This document shows, in pieces, positions 1 through 5,531 of a DNA stretch of 6,370 nucleotides. How positions within the stretch are numbered: the stretch's first letter is position 1; each line of letters begins with the position of its first letter. A program made the position numbers and the translations under genes. The stretch lies in assembly GCA_003142495.1 (NCBI GenBank), contig PLMM01000139.1:1500-7869 (forward strand), in the 5' to 3' direction. The notes below the pieces were generated by a model. That model did not search any database and was not told the DNA's origin. It saw only the letters and a program-made list of their open reading frames with translations. Source of the stretch: Gemmatimonadota bacterium. GTDB lineage: Bacteria > Gemmatimonadota > Gemmatimonadetes > Gemmatimonadales > Gemmatimonadaceae.

Positions 1-36
1 ACGAAGGCACCGCGAATGGAGTGGTGACGTAGCAAC

Positions 37-285
37 ATGGCCATCATTCAACTCAGCTCTTCTTTGACGTGCCCACATTGTGGACACGTTGCTGATATTG
101 AAATGCGGGTGGACTCGTGTCTCTTTTTCCACGAGTGCTCTGCGTGTCGTGGGATGGTCCGCCCGAAAGCCGGCGACTGTTGCGTCTTCTGCTCCTACGG
201 CAGCATTCCCTGCCCACCCATGCAGGGCGACGATACATGCTGTCGACCGCTCGCCATTGCCACCGAAAAACCCCGGAGCTCGTGA
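37..285 (+). CDS. GDCCVxC-domain small Cys-rich protein (all-Cys form)
   Basis: This 82-residue protein has 11 cysteines and carries the signature GDCCVFCSYGS at residues 46-56, followed by CPPMQ at 59-63. The signature matches the family annotated as GDCCVxC domain-containing (seleno)proteins; some members carry selenocysteine, whereas here every position is an ordinary Cys codon (TGT TGC ... TGC). The N-terminal half has two CxxC pairs (C12/C15 in CPHCG, C34/C37 in CSACR) that look like a small zinc-ribbon fold. No signal peptide or membrane segment is visible, so it is probably cytoplasmic. The exact biochemical role is not known; thiol chemistry or metal handling is inferred from the Cys content and from the MerC-like gene it overlaps by four bases. 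A GGTGA at 23-27 lies 9 bases before the ATG and may be the ribosome binding site. The first 36 bases may include the tail of an upstream gene (stops at 25-27 and 30-32 in two frames), which cannot be identified. Confidence 0.88.
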   Translation: MAIIQLSSSLTCPHCGHVADIEMRVDSCLFFHECSACRGMVRPKAGDCCVFCSYGSIPCPPMQGDDTCCRPLAIATEKPRSS

Positions 286-695
286 CTACTGTACAACGCG
301 ACATCGGGCGCTTCGCAGGAGGAGCGGGGGTCGTGGCCGCAACCTGCGCAGCGCTGTGTTGTGCGGGAGCGCCGATCATCGTGTCCATCCTCGCGGCCAC
401 GGGATTGAGCTTCCTTCGGAGCGACGCGATCCTGCTTCCGATCATCGGCATTGCCCTGCTGCTCGCCCTATGGGGCTTCTGGCGAAGTCAGCGCGTTCAT
501 GGTTCGCGGGTACCGCTCATGCTCGGGATCGCGGGTTCTCTCGCGCTCGTCGCAGGAGTCGTCTACCTGCATGGAGCGGTCGCGAAGCTATCCATGGGCA
601 TTGGAACGGCGCTGCTGCTTGGCGCCACCGTGTGGAATGCTCGCCTTCCCCGAGCGTGCGATGTCCCCGCGCCGCTCACGCGTCTCGGCGCGTGA
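282..695 (+). CDS. MerC/MerT-like four-helix metal (mercury-type) transport protein
   Basis: The product is 137 residues from the GTG at 282, whose first bases overlap the stop of the GDCCVxC gene (GTGA, 282-285), so translation is probably coupled. GGAG at 275-278 could serve as a close ribosome binding site. Four hydrophobic segments are visible at about residues 12-40, 49-65, 77-96 and 101-118. The first contains TCAALCCAGAP with C22, C26 and C27, which resembles the vicinal-Cys motif in the first helix of MerT and the CxxC-bearing first helix of MerC; length and four-helix layout are closer to MerC. A further Cys (C126) sits in the C-terminal tail. Known relatives pass Hg(II) from periplasm to cytoplasm for reduction. 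No merA, merP or merR is visible here, so the mercury role is inferred from the motif and topology. An in-frame ATG at 237 would add 15 residues lying wholly within the preceding gene; the overlapping GTG is preferred. Confidence 0.75.
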   Translation: MTTVQRDIGRFAGGAGVVAATCAALCCAGAPIIVSILAATGLSFLRSDAILLPIIGIALLLALWGFWRSQRVHGSRVPLMLGIAGSLALVAGVVYLHGAVAKLSMGIGTALLLGATVWNARLPRACDVPAPLTRLGA

Positions 696-712
696 CATCA
701 GTCCCTCGGGAG

Positions 713-733
713 GCCGGAACTCACCTCTCCGGC
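713..733. terminator. Possible weak hairpin between convergent genes
   Basis: GCCGGA (713-718) can pair with TCCGGC (728-733) around a 9-base loop, across the stop codon of the minus-strand propeller gene and just after the MerC-like gene. Only 25 bases separate the two convergent stop codons, so any terminator must be bidirectional and overlap coding sequence. There is no T-tract on either side, so this is a weak candidate. Confidence 0.18.
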
Positions 734-1854
734 GGCTCGAGGATTCGTAGCAGTGGCTTCCCGCCAATGTCTTGCAGCGGCAGGTACACGCGGTGCGTCG
801 CGGGATCGACGGCGACGGTGTGTGCGTGCGGGGCGCGATATTCGCCAAGCGATGTGAGCTTCCCGTCTCGTTCCCCGAACACCGCCAGTGTTCCCGATTC
901 ACACGCGATATAGAGTCTGTGTAATCCGGAATCAAATGCAAGCACGTCGGGATCATCAGGAATCTTGAGTGTGGCCGTCGTGCGCATGATTCGCAGATCG
1001 AGCACCAGGAGCTTCGCGTCGCCCTCGCACGTCACGAACGCGAGCCGGTCGCGTTCGTCGATCAGGAAGCCGTGTGGATGGTCGCACGACATGGGATAGC
1101 GGGCCACAATTCGCCTTGTGCGCGGATCGATCGCCAGTAGCTCGTTCCTGGTCTGCACCGCAACGAGCATACAGTGCGAGACTCCGTCGTAATGTGTATT
1201 TCCCGCCTCGCCGCCGAGCGGAACGAGCCCAATGCGCTCGTCGGTAGTGCCGTCGATGACGAGATCAACTCCTCCATGCTCGTCGGACACGAAGAGTTGC
1301 CGCTCCTCGGGCGCATAGGCGATGCCATCGGGAAATTCGGCACCGGTTACCACCGCGATAGTCTTGAACGTTCGGTCGTCCACGACGGCCACTTGGTGTC
1401 TGTCTGTGACGGAGACGTACACCTTATGCAACGCTGGAACCGCCAACACTCCTGTGGCTCCGGGAAAGCCCTCCAGACTGGCAACGAGCTTTCCCGCCCG
1501 CCCATCGATCACGTCCAGTCGATCGCCACGCATGTGCGAGATGAACAGGCGATTCGTAGTCGAGTCGAAGCTTTGATAGTCGAATCGCTTCGCTAATCCG
1601 GGCAGCGGGATGTCCGCAACAACACGCAGCGGGGCGGCAAGCGGCATTGCGCGCTCGGGAGGCGCAATCGCGGATACCGATGAGGGGGCCGACCACGCGC
1701 TTGGTGTCATTGATCCACCAGTCGCACTGCAAGCGGAGTTCTGGCCTGGTATTGAAAGCGCAGTCGCCACCAACATCGCTGCCACGTATCCGGCACGAAG
1801 AATCCCGCACGCGAGGATTTCCTGCCGCGCGCGTGACGTCGAAACCGGAATCAC
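721..1854 (-). CDS. YncE-like secreted beta-propeller protein
   Basis: The product is 377 residues from GTG at 1854-1852. The N-terminus has a basic stretch and a hydrophobic segment (about residues 17-35, AGYVAAMLVATALSI) followed by small residues, consistent with Sec export. From about residue 76 onward short repeats of roughly 40 residues recur: NRLFIS (101-106), HKVYVS (143-148), RQLFVS (185-190), DRLAFVTC (269-276), HRLYIAC (312-318), HRVYLPL (354-360), each ending a blade-like unit. This is the YVTN/YncE pattern, a probable seven-bladed propeller, with the typical HPHGF (259-263) and APHAHTVAVDP (341-351) motifs. Family members are periplasmic or secreted and mostly of unknown role. 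A longer reading to 1935 exists, but the GTG at 1854 has a good ribosome site (AAGAAGG, 1862-1868, 7 bases away) and the added residues look non-coding. It overlaps the stop of a small upstream reading frame by GTGA (1851-1854). It converges on the MerC-like gene and is divergent from the oxidase operon; a functional link is not shown. Confidence 0.85.
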   Translation of the reverse strand: MIPVSTSRARQEILACGILRAGYVAAMLVATALSIPGQNSACSATGGSMTPSAWSAPSSVSAIAPPERAMPLAAPLRVVADIPLPGLAKRFDYQSFDSTTNRLFISHMRGDRLDVIDGRAGKLVASLEGFPGATGVLAVPALHKVYVSVTDRHQVAVVDDRTFKTIAVVTGAEFPDGIAYAPEERQLFVSDEHGGVDLVIDGTTDERIGLVPLGGEAGNTHYDGVSHCMLVAVQTRNELLAIDPRTRRIVARYPMSCDHPHGFLIDERDRLAFVTCEGDAKLLVLDLRIMRTTATLKIPDDPDVLAFDSGLHRLYIACESGTLAVFGERDGKLTSLGEYRAPHAHTVAVDPATHRVYLPLQDIGGKPLLRILEPPER

Positions 1855-1993
1855 GGTGTAGCCTTCTTGACGTTCATGCGATCGAGCGCAGCGCGCAGCC
1901 CCGCCGCCAGCTCTGAAGCATTGGCATTCGCCCAATGATGCATACGAAGGCGGTCCAGTTGGGGCGGAATAGTTCGCGGGTTATCCGTTGCAT
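1851..1993 (-). pseudogene. Small ORF or frame-shifted remnant upstream of the propeller gene
   Basis: An ATG at 1993-1991 is preceded by a strong ribosome site, AAGGAG (2001-2006), 7 bases away. Read straight through, it gives 39 residues (MQRITRELFRPNWTAF..., stop at 1876-1874) whose second half is Arg/Trp/Cys-rich and looks out of frame. Another frame over the second half reads naturally (HHWANANASELAAGLRAALD...MNVKKATP) and stops at 1853-1851, forming a GTGA overlap with the propeller start. The simplest reading is a small gene of about 46 residues with a one-base deletion near 1935-1945, or a sequencing error there. It could also be a leader ORF coupled to the propeller gene. I do not recognise either half. 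Confidence 0.3.
1862..1868 (-). promoter_or_regulatory. Ribosome binding site deciding the propeller gene start
   Basis: On the minus strand AAGAAGG lies 7 bases before the GTG at 1854-1852. It supports this start over the in-frame start at 1935, which would add 27 Arg/Cys-rich residues ahead of the export signal. Confidence 0.6.
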
Positions 1994-2000
1994 GATGCAG

Positions 2001-2006
2001 CTCCTT
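2001..2006 (-). promoter_or_regulatory. Strong ribosome binding site for the small minus-strand ORF
   Basis: AAGGAG on the minus strand, 7 bases before the ATG at 1993-1991, is the best Shine-Dalgarno match seen in the window. It argues that translation really begins here even though the following frame looks damaged. Confidence 0.45.
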
Positions 2007-2108
2007 GCCGATCGCCGTTGACCCATTCAGTTGAGGAGAGCGTGTGGTGCGGCAGCGCACGTCCTTATTACTTACTTCGAGAAACACTCACCTGCAACGC
2101 CACTCTTG

Positions 2109-2289
2109 TAAGGCGCTGGCCCTCGAACACGTCGTCCGGCCTTCAGCGCAGTCGTCGGATAATTCCTATCATTATCTTGTCCTGCATGTCGATGGCACGC
2201 GCTTCCGCGTCGAGGTAATTGGCGTTGACGCGGGACCAGGCTTTCACCCCTATGGCTCTCACCTTGCTGATCTCTCAGATGTCGAGTGA
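2109..2289 (+). pseudogene. Orphan C-terminal protein fragment, possibly metallophosphoesterase
   Basis: Within the gap between the divergent propeller and oxidase genes, one plus-strand frame from about 2109 to the TGA at 2287-2289 reads like a real protein end: SYHYLVLHVDGTRFRVEVIG followed by VDAGPGFHPYGSHLADL. Alternating hydrophobic residues (YHYLVLHV, RFRVEVIGV) suggest two beta strands, and the YHYLVL...VDG...VEVIGVD pattern resembles the C-terminal beta strands of some calcineurin-like phosphoesterases; that assignment is from memory and weak. The frame is open back to 2035 with GTG codons at 2044 and 2047 behind GGAG (2035-2038), but the residues before about 2109 look non-coding. 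It therefore looks like the surviving 3' end of a gene lost by deletion, though a free-standing 80-residue product is not excluded. Confidence 0.3.
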
Positions 2290-2336
2290 AATTCCCGACG
2301 CACGAGAGTCAACGTCTACTCTGATATGAGTATTTC

Positions 2337-3806
2337 GTGACGGACAACCGGACGACTCGCCGAGATTTCCTGCGCACGAGTGCCGCTGTCGGTCTCGGTG
2401 CCGCACTGGGTTGCTCACACGACGCGACCGAAGCCAAGAAGGGGTCGACGGGCGCATCGGAGTCAGATTCGTCGAGCGCTCGTCGAGCGCCAGCCGACAT
2501 TACGATACGCATCGCGCCAGTATTGGTAGAGCTCTCACCCGACATGATCATCAGCACGATCGGTTACAACGGCAGCGTGCCAGCGCCACTCCTCCGGCTC
2601 AAGGAAGGCCATCCGGTCTCGGTTGAATTAATCAACGATACGGACACGCCGGAGCTCGTGCATTGGCATGGACAGTTCGTGCCGTCGGAGATCGATGGCG
2701 CTTCCGAAGAGGGAACGCCAACGGTCAGGCGGCACAGCACTCGACGATATACGCTCTTACCGACGCCGTCGGGAACGCGTTGGGTGCACTCGCATACTTT
2801 TGCGGGCCCGGATACAAGTCGCGGGACGTACACTGGGCAATTCGGCTTCGTGTACATCGAACCGGCTAGCGATCCTGCCCGCTACGATCAGGAGGTCTTT
2901 CTCACCACGCACGAGTGGCAGCCTTTCTTCGGCGCAAAGGAGATGGGCACCGACGCCGAGGTGTGGCCGCAAGGTCCGCTTCCCAAGCCGCCAGCGGATT
3001 CCACGCCCAACGGTTACGAGATCGGTTACCGAGCCTTTTCGATCAACGGCAAGTCACTCGGTCATGGTGAGCCGGTGCGCGTGAAGCGCGGCGAACGCGT
3101 GATGTTTCGCATCCTGAATGCGAGCGCCACCGAGAATATCCAACTCGCTTTTCCGGGTCATCAGTTCGAGGTAGTGGCACTCGATGGCAATCCCGTGCCC
3201 ACTCCCAGAACAGTTCGCGTGCTCGCGCTTGGCTCTGCGGAGCGCATCGACGCCGTGGTGACGATGAACAATCCTGGCGTCTGGATTCTCGGCACGCCCC
3301 ACGATGAGGATCGCCGCGACGGCATGGGCATCGTCGTCGAGTATGCGGGTGCGACAGGCACACCGCGATGGATAGCGCCCGCGAAGGAGCCATGGGACTA
3401 CACTCGCTTCGGCGACGCGCGCACGGTCCCGACACCCGATGAGACAATTCCGATGCGGATCGGCAAGATCAACGGCGGAGCGCACGGCTTCAATCATTGG
3501 ACGATCAACGATCAGCAATTCGAGCACAGTACGCCGATCCAGATTCATCATGGCCGCCGCTACCGGCTGGCTTTTCAGAATCTCGCCGATGATCCGCACC
3601 CGCTGCACCTGCACCGGCACACGTTCGAGGTGGTGAACGTGAATGGCCGTGCAACTGCAGGCGTGATGAAGGACACCGTGGTCGTCCCAGGTTTCGGGAC
3701 CGTTGATGTAGACTTTGTGGCGAACGATCCCGGCGACACACTCTTCCACTGCCACCAGACCCTGCACATGGACTACGGCCTCATGCGACTGTTCAAGTAC
3801 GTGTGA
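2337..3806 (+). CDS. Tat-exported multicopper oxidase
   Basis: This 489-residue three-cupredoxin-type multicopper oxidase has all copper ligands: HWHG (109-112), HSH (151-153), HPLHLH (421-426) and HCHQTLHMDYGLM (471-483), where C472, H421 and H477 are type 1 ligands and the other His residues form the trinuclear centre. The axial type 1 position (fourth residue gap after H477) is Leu482 rather than Met, as in higher-potential laccases; Met483 follows. The N-terminus TTRRDFLRT (6-14) is a twin-arginine signal, and AALGCS around C26 is a possible but non-canonical lipobox. A Ser/Ala-rich linker (about 31-52) leads into the first domain. Such enzymes oxidise metal ions, phenols or other donors while reducing oxygen to water; there is no Met-rich CueO-type loop, so the substrate is unknown. 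GTG at 2337 is the only usable start after the in-frame TGA at 2322-2324. The gene overlaps chrA by four bases. Confidence 0.93.
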   Translation: MTDNRTTRRDFLRTSAAVGLGAALGCSHDATEAKKGSTGASESDSSSARRAPADITIRIAPVLVELSPDMIISTIGYNGSVPAPLLRLKEGHPVSVELINDTDTPELVHWHGQFVPSEIDGASEEGTPTVRRHSTRRYTLLPTPSGTRWVHSHTFAGPDTSRGTYTGQFGFVYIEPASDPARYDQEVFLTTHEWQPFFGAKEMGTDAEVWPQGPLPKPPADSTPNGYEIGYRAFSINGKSLGHGEPVRVKRGERVMFRILNASATENIQLAFPGHQFEVVALDGNPVPTPRTVRVLALGSAERIDAVVTMNNPGVWILGTPHDEDRRDGMGIVVEYAGATGTPRWIAPAKEPWDYTRFGDARTVPTPDETIPMRIGKINGGAHGFNHWTINDQQFEHSTPIQIHHGRRYRLAFQNLADDPHPLHLHRHTFEVVNVNGRATAGVMKDTVVVPGFGTVDVDFVANDPGDTLFHCHQTLHMDYGLMRLFKYV

Positions 3807-5041
3807 GTGAAGTGAGCGCCGCGACGGGCCCTGCGGCGAGGCTGCCGACCTCCGAGTCACAGACGTCGCTCCGCGAGCTCGCGCTTCTCTTCCTCAAGCT
3901 CGGCACGATCGCCTTCGGCGGACCGGCAGCGCACATCGGGATGATGGAGGACGAGGTCGTTCGTCGCCGCCACTGGCTCACGCGCGAGCAATTTCTCGAC
4001 TACGTCGGTGCGACGAACCTGATCCCTGGCCCAAACTCAACGGAGCTCGCGATCCATATCGGACTCGCGCGCCGTGGCTGGCGTGGGCTCGTGGTGGCGG
4101 GTATCTGCTTCATCCTCCCAGCCGCGCTCATCGTCGGCGTCATCGCACGAGCCTACGTGCGTTTCGGCAAACTTCCCGCCGCGCAAGGTATCTTGTACGG
4201 CATCAAGCCAGTGGTCATCGCGGTGGTCATCCAGGCGCTCTGGGGGTTGAGTCGATCGGCGGTGAAATCGCGATGGCTGGCCGTGCTCGGAATCGTATCA
4301 GTTGCCGCGGTTGCACTCGGCGCGAATGAGCTTGCGGTACTCGCCGGAGCTGCCGCGACAGCGGTCGTGGGCACGATCATCAAACGGCGAAGTGCGCCGA
4401 CGACCCCATCGACATGGGCGAGCGTCTTATCAGCGCGTCTGCCTACCCCGATGCTGAAAGCTGGAAGCACTGCCGTCGCGGCTGGCATGAGCGCGGTCGC
4501 AGCCCCGTTCAGTTTGATCAAGCTCTTTCTGGTGTTCTTGAAGATTGGCGCAGTGCTCTTCGGCAGCGGATACGTGCTGCTCGCGTTTCTTCGTGCGGAT
4601 CTCGTGAAGGGACTCGGCTGGCTGACAGAGCGGCAGCTACTCGATGCCGTTGCCGTGGGGCAGGTAACTCCTGGTCCCGTGTTCACGACGGCCACTTTTG
4701 TTGGGTACGTTCTTGGCCGGGCGCCCGGTGCGATCGCAGCTACCGTAGGAATCTTCCTGCCGTCGTTCGTCTTCGTGGCGATCAGTGGTCCGCTCGTTCC
4801 ACGGATACGTCGCTCGCCGCTCGCGAGCGCGGCACTCGACGGAGTCAACGTTGCGTCGCTTGCCCTGATGGTCGTGGTGGCCGTGCAACTCGCACGGGCC
4901 GCGCTCGTAGACCCTCTCGCGATATTCCTCGGCCTTGCGAGCGCGATCTTACTGCTGCGTTTCCGGGTCAACTCCGCCTGGCTGGTGATTGCCGGAGCCG
5001 CTGTAGGCATGTTCGCGAGTGCGCGATTCATCCAGAGGTGA
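3803..5041 (+). CDS. chrA: Chromate transporter ChrA (two-domain CHR family)
   Basis: The 412-residue product is a long-chain CHR-family transporter of typical length, made of two homologous halves. The N-terminal half (about 23-195) has FLKLGTIAFGGPAAHIGMM (30-48), the WLT segment (58-60) and NLIPGPNSTELA (72-83). The C-terminal half (about 236-410) repeats the pattern with FLKIGAVLFGSGYVLLAFLR (245-264), WLTERQLLDAV (273-283) and GQVTPGPVFTTATFVGY (286-302). Multiple hydrophobic segments fit about ten membrane spans. The family exports chromate from the cytoplasm by proton-driven transport and confers chromate resistance. The GTG at 3803-3805 overlaps the oxidase stop TGA at 3804-3806, so the two are almost certainly co-transcribed and coupled; a GTG at 3812 is an alternative start nine bases on. 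The two domains are joined by an extended linker (about 195-235). A ChrB-domain fragment lies downstream on the opposite strand. Confidence 0.95.
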   Translation: MSEVSAATGPAARLPTSESQTSLRELALLFLKLGTIAFGGPAAHIGMMEDEVVRRRHWLTREQFLDYVGATNLIPGPNSTELAIHIGLARRGWRGLVVAGICFILPAALIVGVIARAYVRFGKLPAAQGILYGIKPVVIAVVIQALWGLSRSAVKSRWLAVLGIVSVAAVALGANELAVLAGAAATAVVGTIIKRRSAPTTPSTWASVLSARLPTPMLKAGSTAVAAGMSAVAAPFSLIKLFLVFLKIGAVLFGSGYVLLAFLRADLVKGLGWLTERQLLDAVAVGQVTPGPVFTTATFVGYVLGRAPGAIAATVGIFLPSFVFVAISGPLVPRIRRSPLASAALDGVNVASLALMVVVAVQLARAALVDPLAIFLGLASAILLLRFRVNSAWLVIAGAAVGMFASARFIQR

Positions 5042-5107
5042 TTTTCGTGCTGTGGGAATTGTCGCCTTGCCTATCGTGCGCCGGATGGAGAGCACCCTCA
5101 GTGGAGT
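5042..5107. other. Gap between convergent chrA and chrB fragment
   Basis: These 66 bases separate the stop codons of chrA and the ChrB-domain gene. A bidirectional terminator would be expected, but I see no strong hairpin with a T-tract on either strand. Confidence 0.4.
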
Positions 5108-5500
5108 TCATTCTCGGGAAGAAATAATCGTCCCGCCCGCACGCTGCGGATTCCACGTGTGGGTTTCCTGCCGCACGTATCGCGCACACGCGAGCAAGGC
5201 ATCGTAAATACCGAAGCCGCGCTCGAGCTGTTCGTGATCGTCAGAGAAATTGTGAGAAAGTCCGAGCGATATCGCGAGCAATCCCGCCGCTTGCGGCGCG
5301 AGATCAAATCGCGCAGTATCGGCTCCGCGCACAATCGCAGCCACTTCGCCGAGAGCCGGGTCGGTCAGCGCGTACTTCTTGAGAAATGCGTCGAAGCTGC
5401 AGAGGGGGCCATCGTGCGATCGCTCCGCGCCTTCGACGTCGAACGGGATAGCGCCCGACTCGTGAGCTTGCGCGATTACGTGCGCGGGAGGAACGAACAC
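5108..5500 (-). CDS. chrB: ChrB-domain chromate resistance protein, probably 5'-truncated
   Basis: The 130-residue reading from GTG at 5500-5498 matches the C-terminal ChrB domain: FVPP (2-5), IPFDVEG (18-24), LCSFDAFLKKY (33-43), LTDPAL (45-50), IVRGADT (56-62), DLAPQAAGLLAISLGLS (66-82), DDHEQLERG (87-95) and THTWNP (113-118). ChrB proteins accompany chrA; full-length ones are about 300 residues and at least one acts as a chromate-responsive regulator, while shorter ChrB-domain proteins of about 150 residues also occur. Here the domain begins mid-way. Upstream in the same frame IRAHLFPAVEF (5501-5533) still resembles the family's IRRF-DPEAEF segment, but there is no ATG, GTG or TTG between 5501 and an in-frame TGA at 5608-5606, and the usual RIACPW motif is not intact. 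No good ribosome site precedes the GTG. It is therefore probably a truncated, possibly inactive copy. It converges on chrA and diverges from the DUF5916 gene. Confidence 0.85.
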   Translation of the reverse strand: MFVPPAHVIAQAHESGAIPFDVEGAERSHDGPLCSFDAFLKKYALTDPALGEVAAIVRGADTARFDLAPQAAGLLAISLGLSHNFSDDHEQLERGFGIYDALLACARYVRQETHTWNPQRAGGTIISSRE

Positions 5501-5531
5501 GAATTCTACCGCGGGAAAGAGATGCGCGCGT

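Larger units (their letters stand above)
1994..2336. other. Intergenic region between divergent genes
   Basis: Apart from the orphan fragment at about 2109-2289 and the minus-strand ribosome site at 2001-2006, this stretch holds no intact gene or RNA that I can recognise. It must contain the promoters for the minus-strand propeller unit and the plus-strand oxidase-chrA unit. Just before the oxidase start, TATGAG (2325-2330) is a 4-of-6 match to a -10 box, and no purine-rich ribosome site precedes the GTG at 2337. No convincing -35 element is visible. Confidence 0.5.

Noticed and set aside
1..36. Possible tail of an upstream gene
   Set aside because: Two frames end in stops here (25-27 and 30-32), but 8 or 9 residues are too few to tell which, if either, is real.
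80..913. Long plus-strand frame of 277 codons
   Set aside because: It crosses the GDCCVxC, MerC-like and antisense propeller genes, is very rich in Arg/Ser/Pro and has no family motifs; it is a GC-rich shadow frame.
1855..1935. N-terminal extension of the propeller protein to 1935
   Set aside because: The added 27 residues are Cys/Arg-rich, precede the export signal and lie over the small upstream ORF; GTG at 1854 has a good ribosome site and a GTGA junction.
2305..2322. Inverted repeat AGAGT-8-ACTCT before the oxidase gene as an operator
   Set aside because: Five base pairs with an 8-base spacer are expected by chance and match no operator that I recognise.
3054..3860. Minus-strand frame of 268 codons opposite the oxidase gene
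   Set aside because: It is entirely antisense to a gene with full copper-ligand motifs, and it shows no motif of its own.
4153..5031. Minus-strand frame of 292 codons opposite chrA
   Set aside because: Its Ala/Thr/Ser/Pro-rich composition is typical of the complement of a GC-rich membrane-protein gene; no domain is visible.
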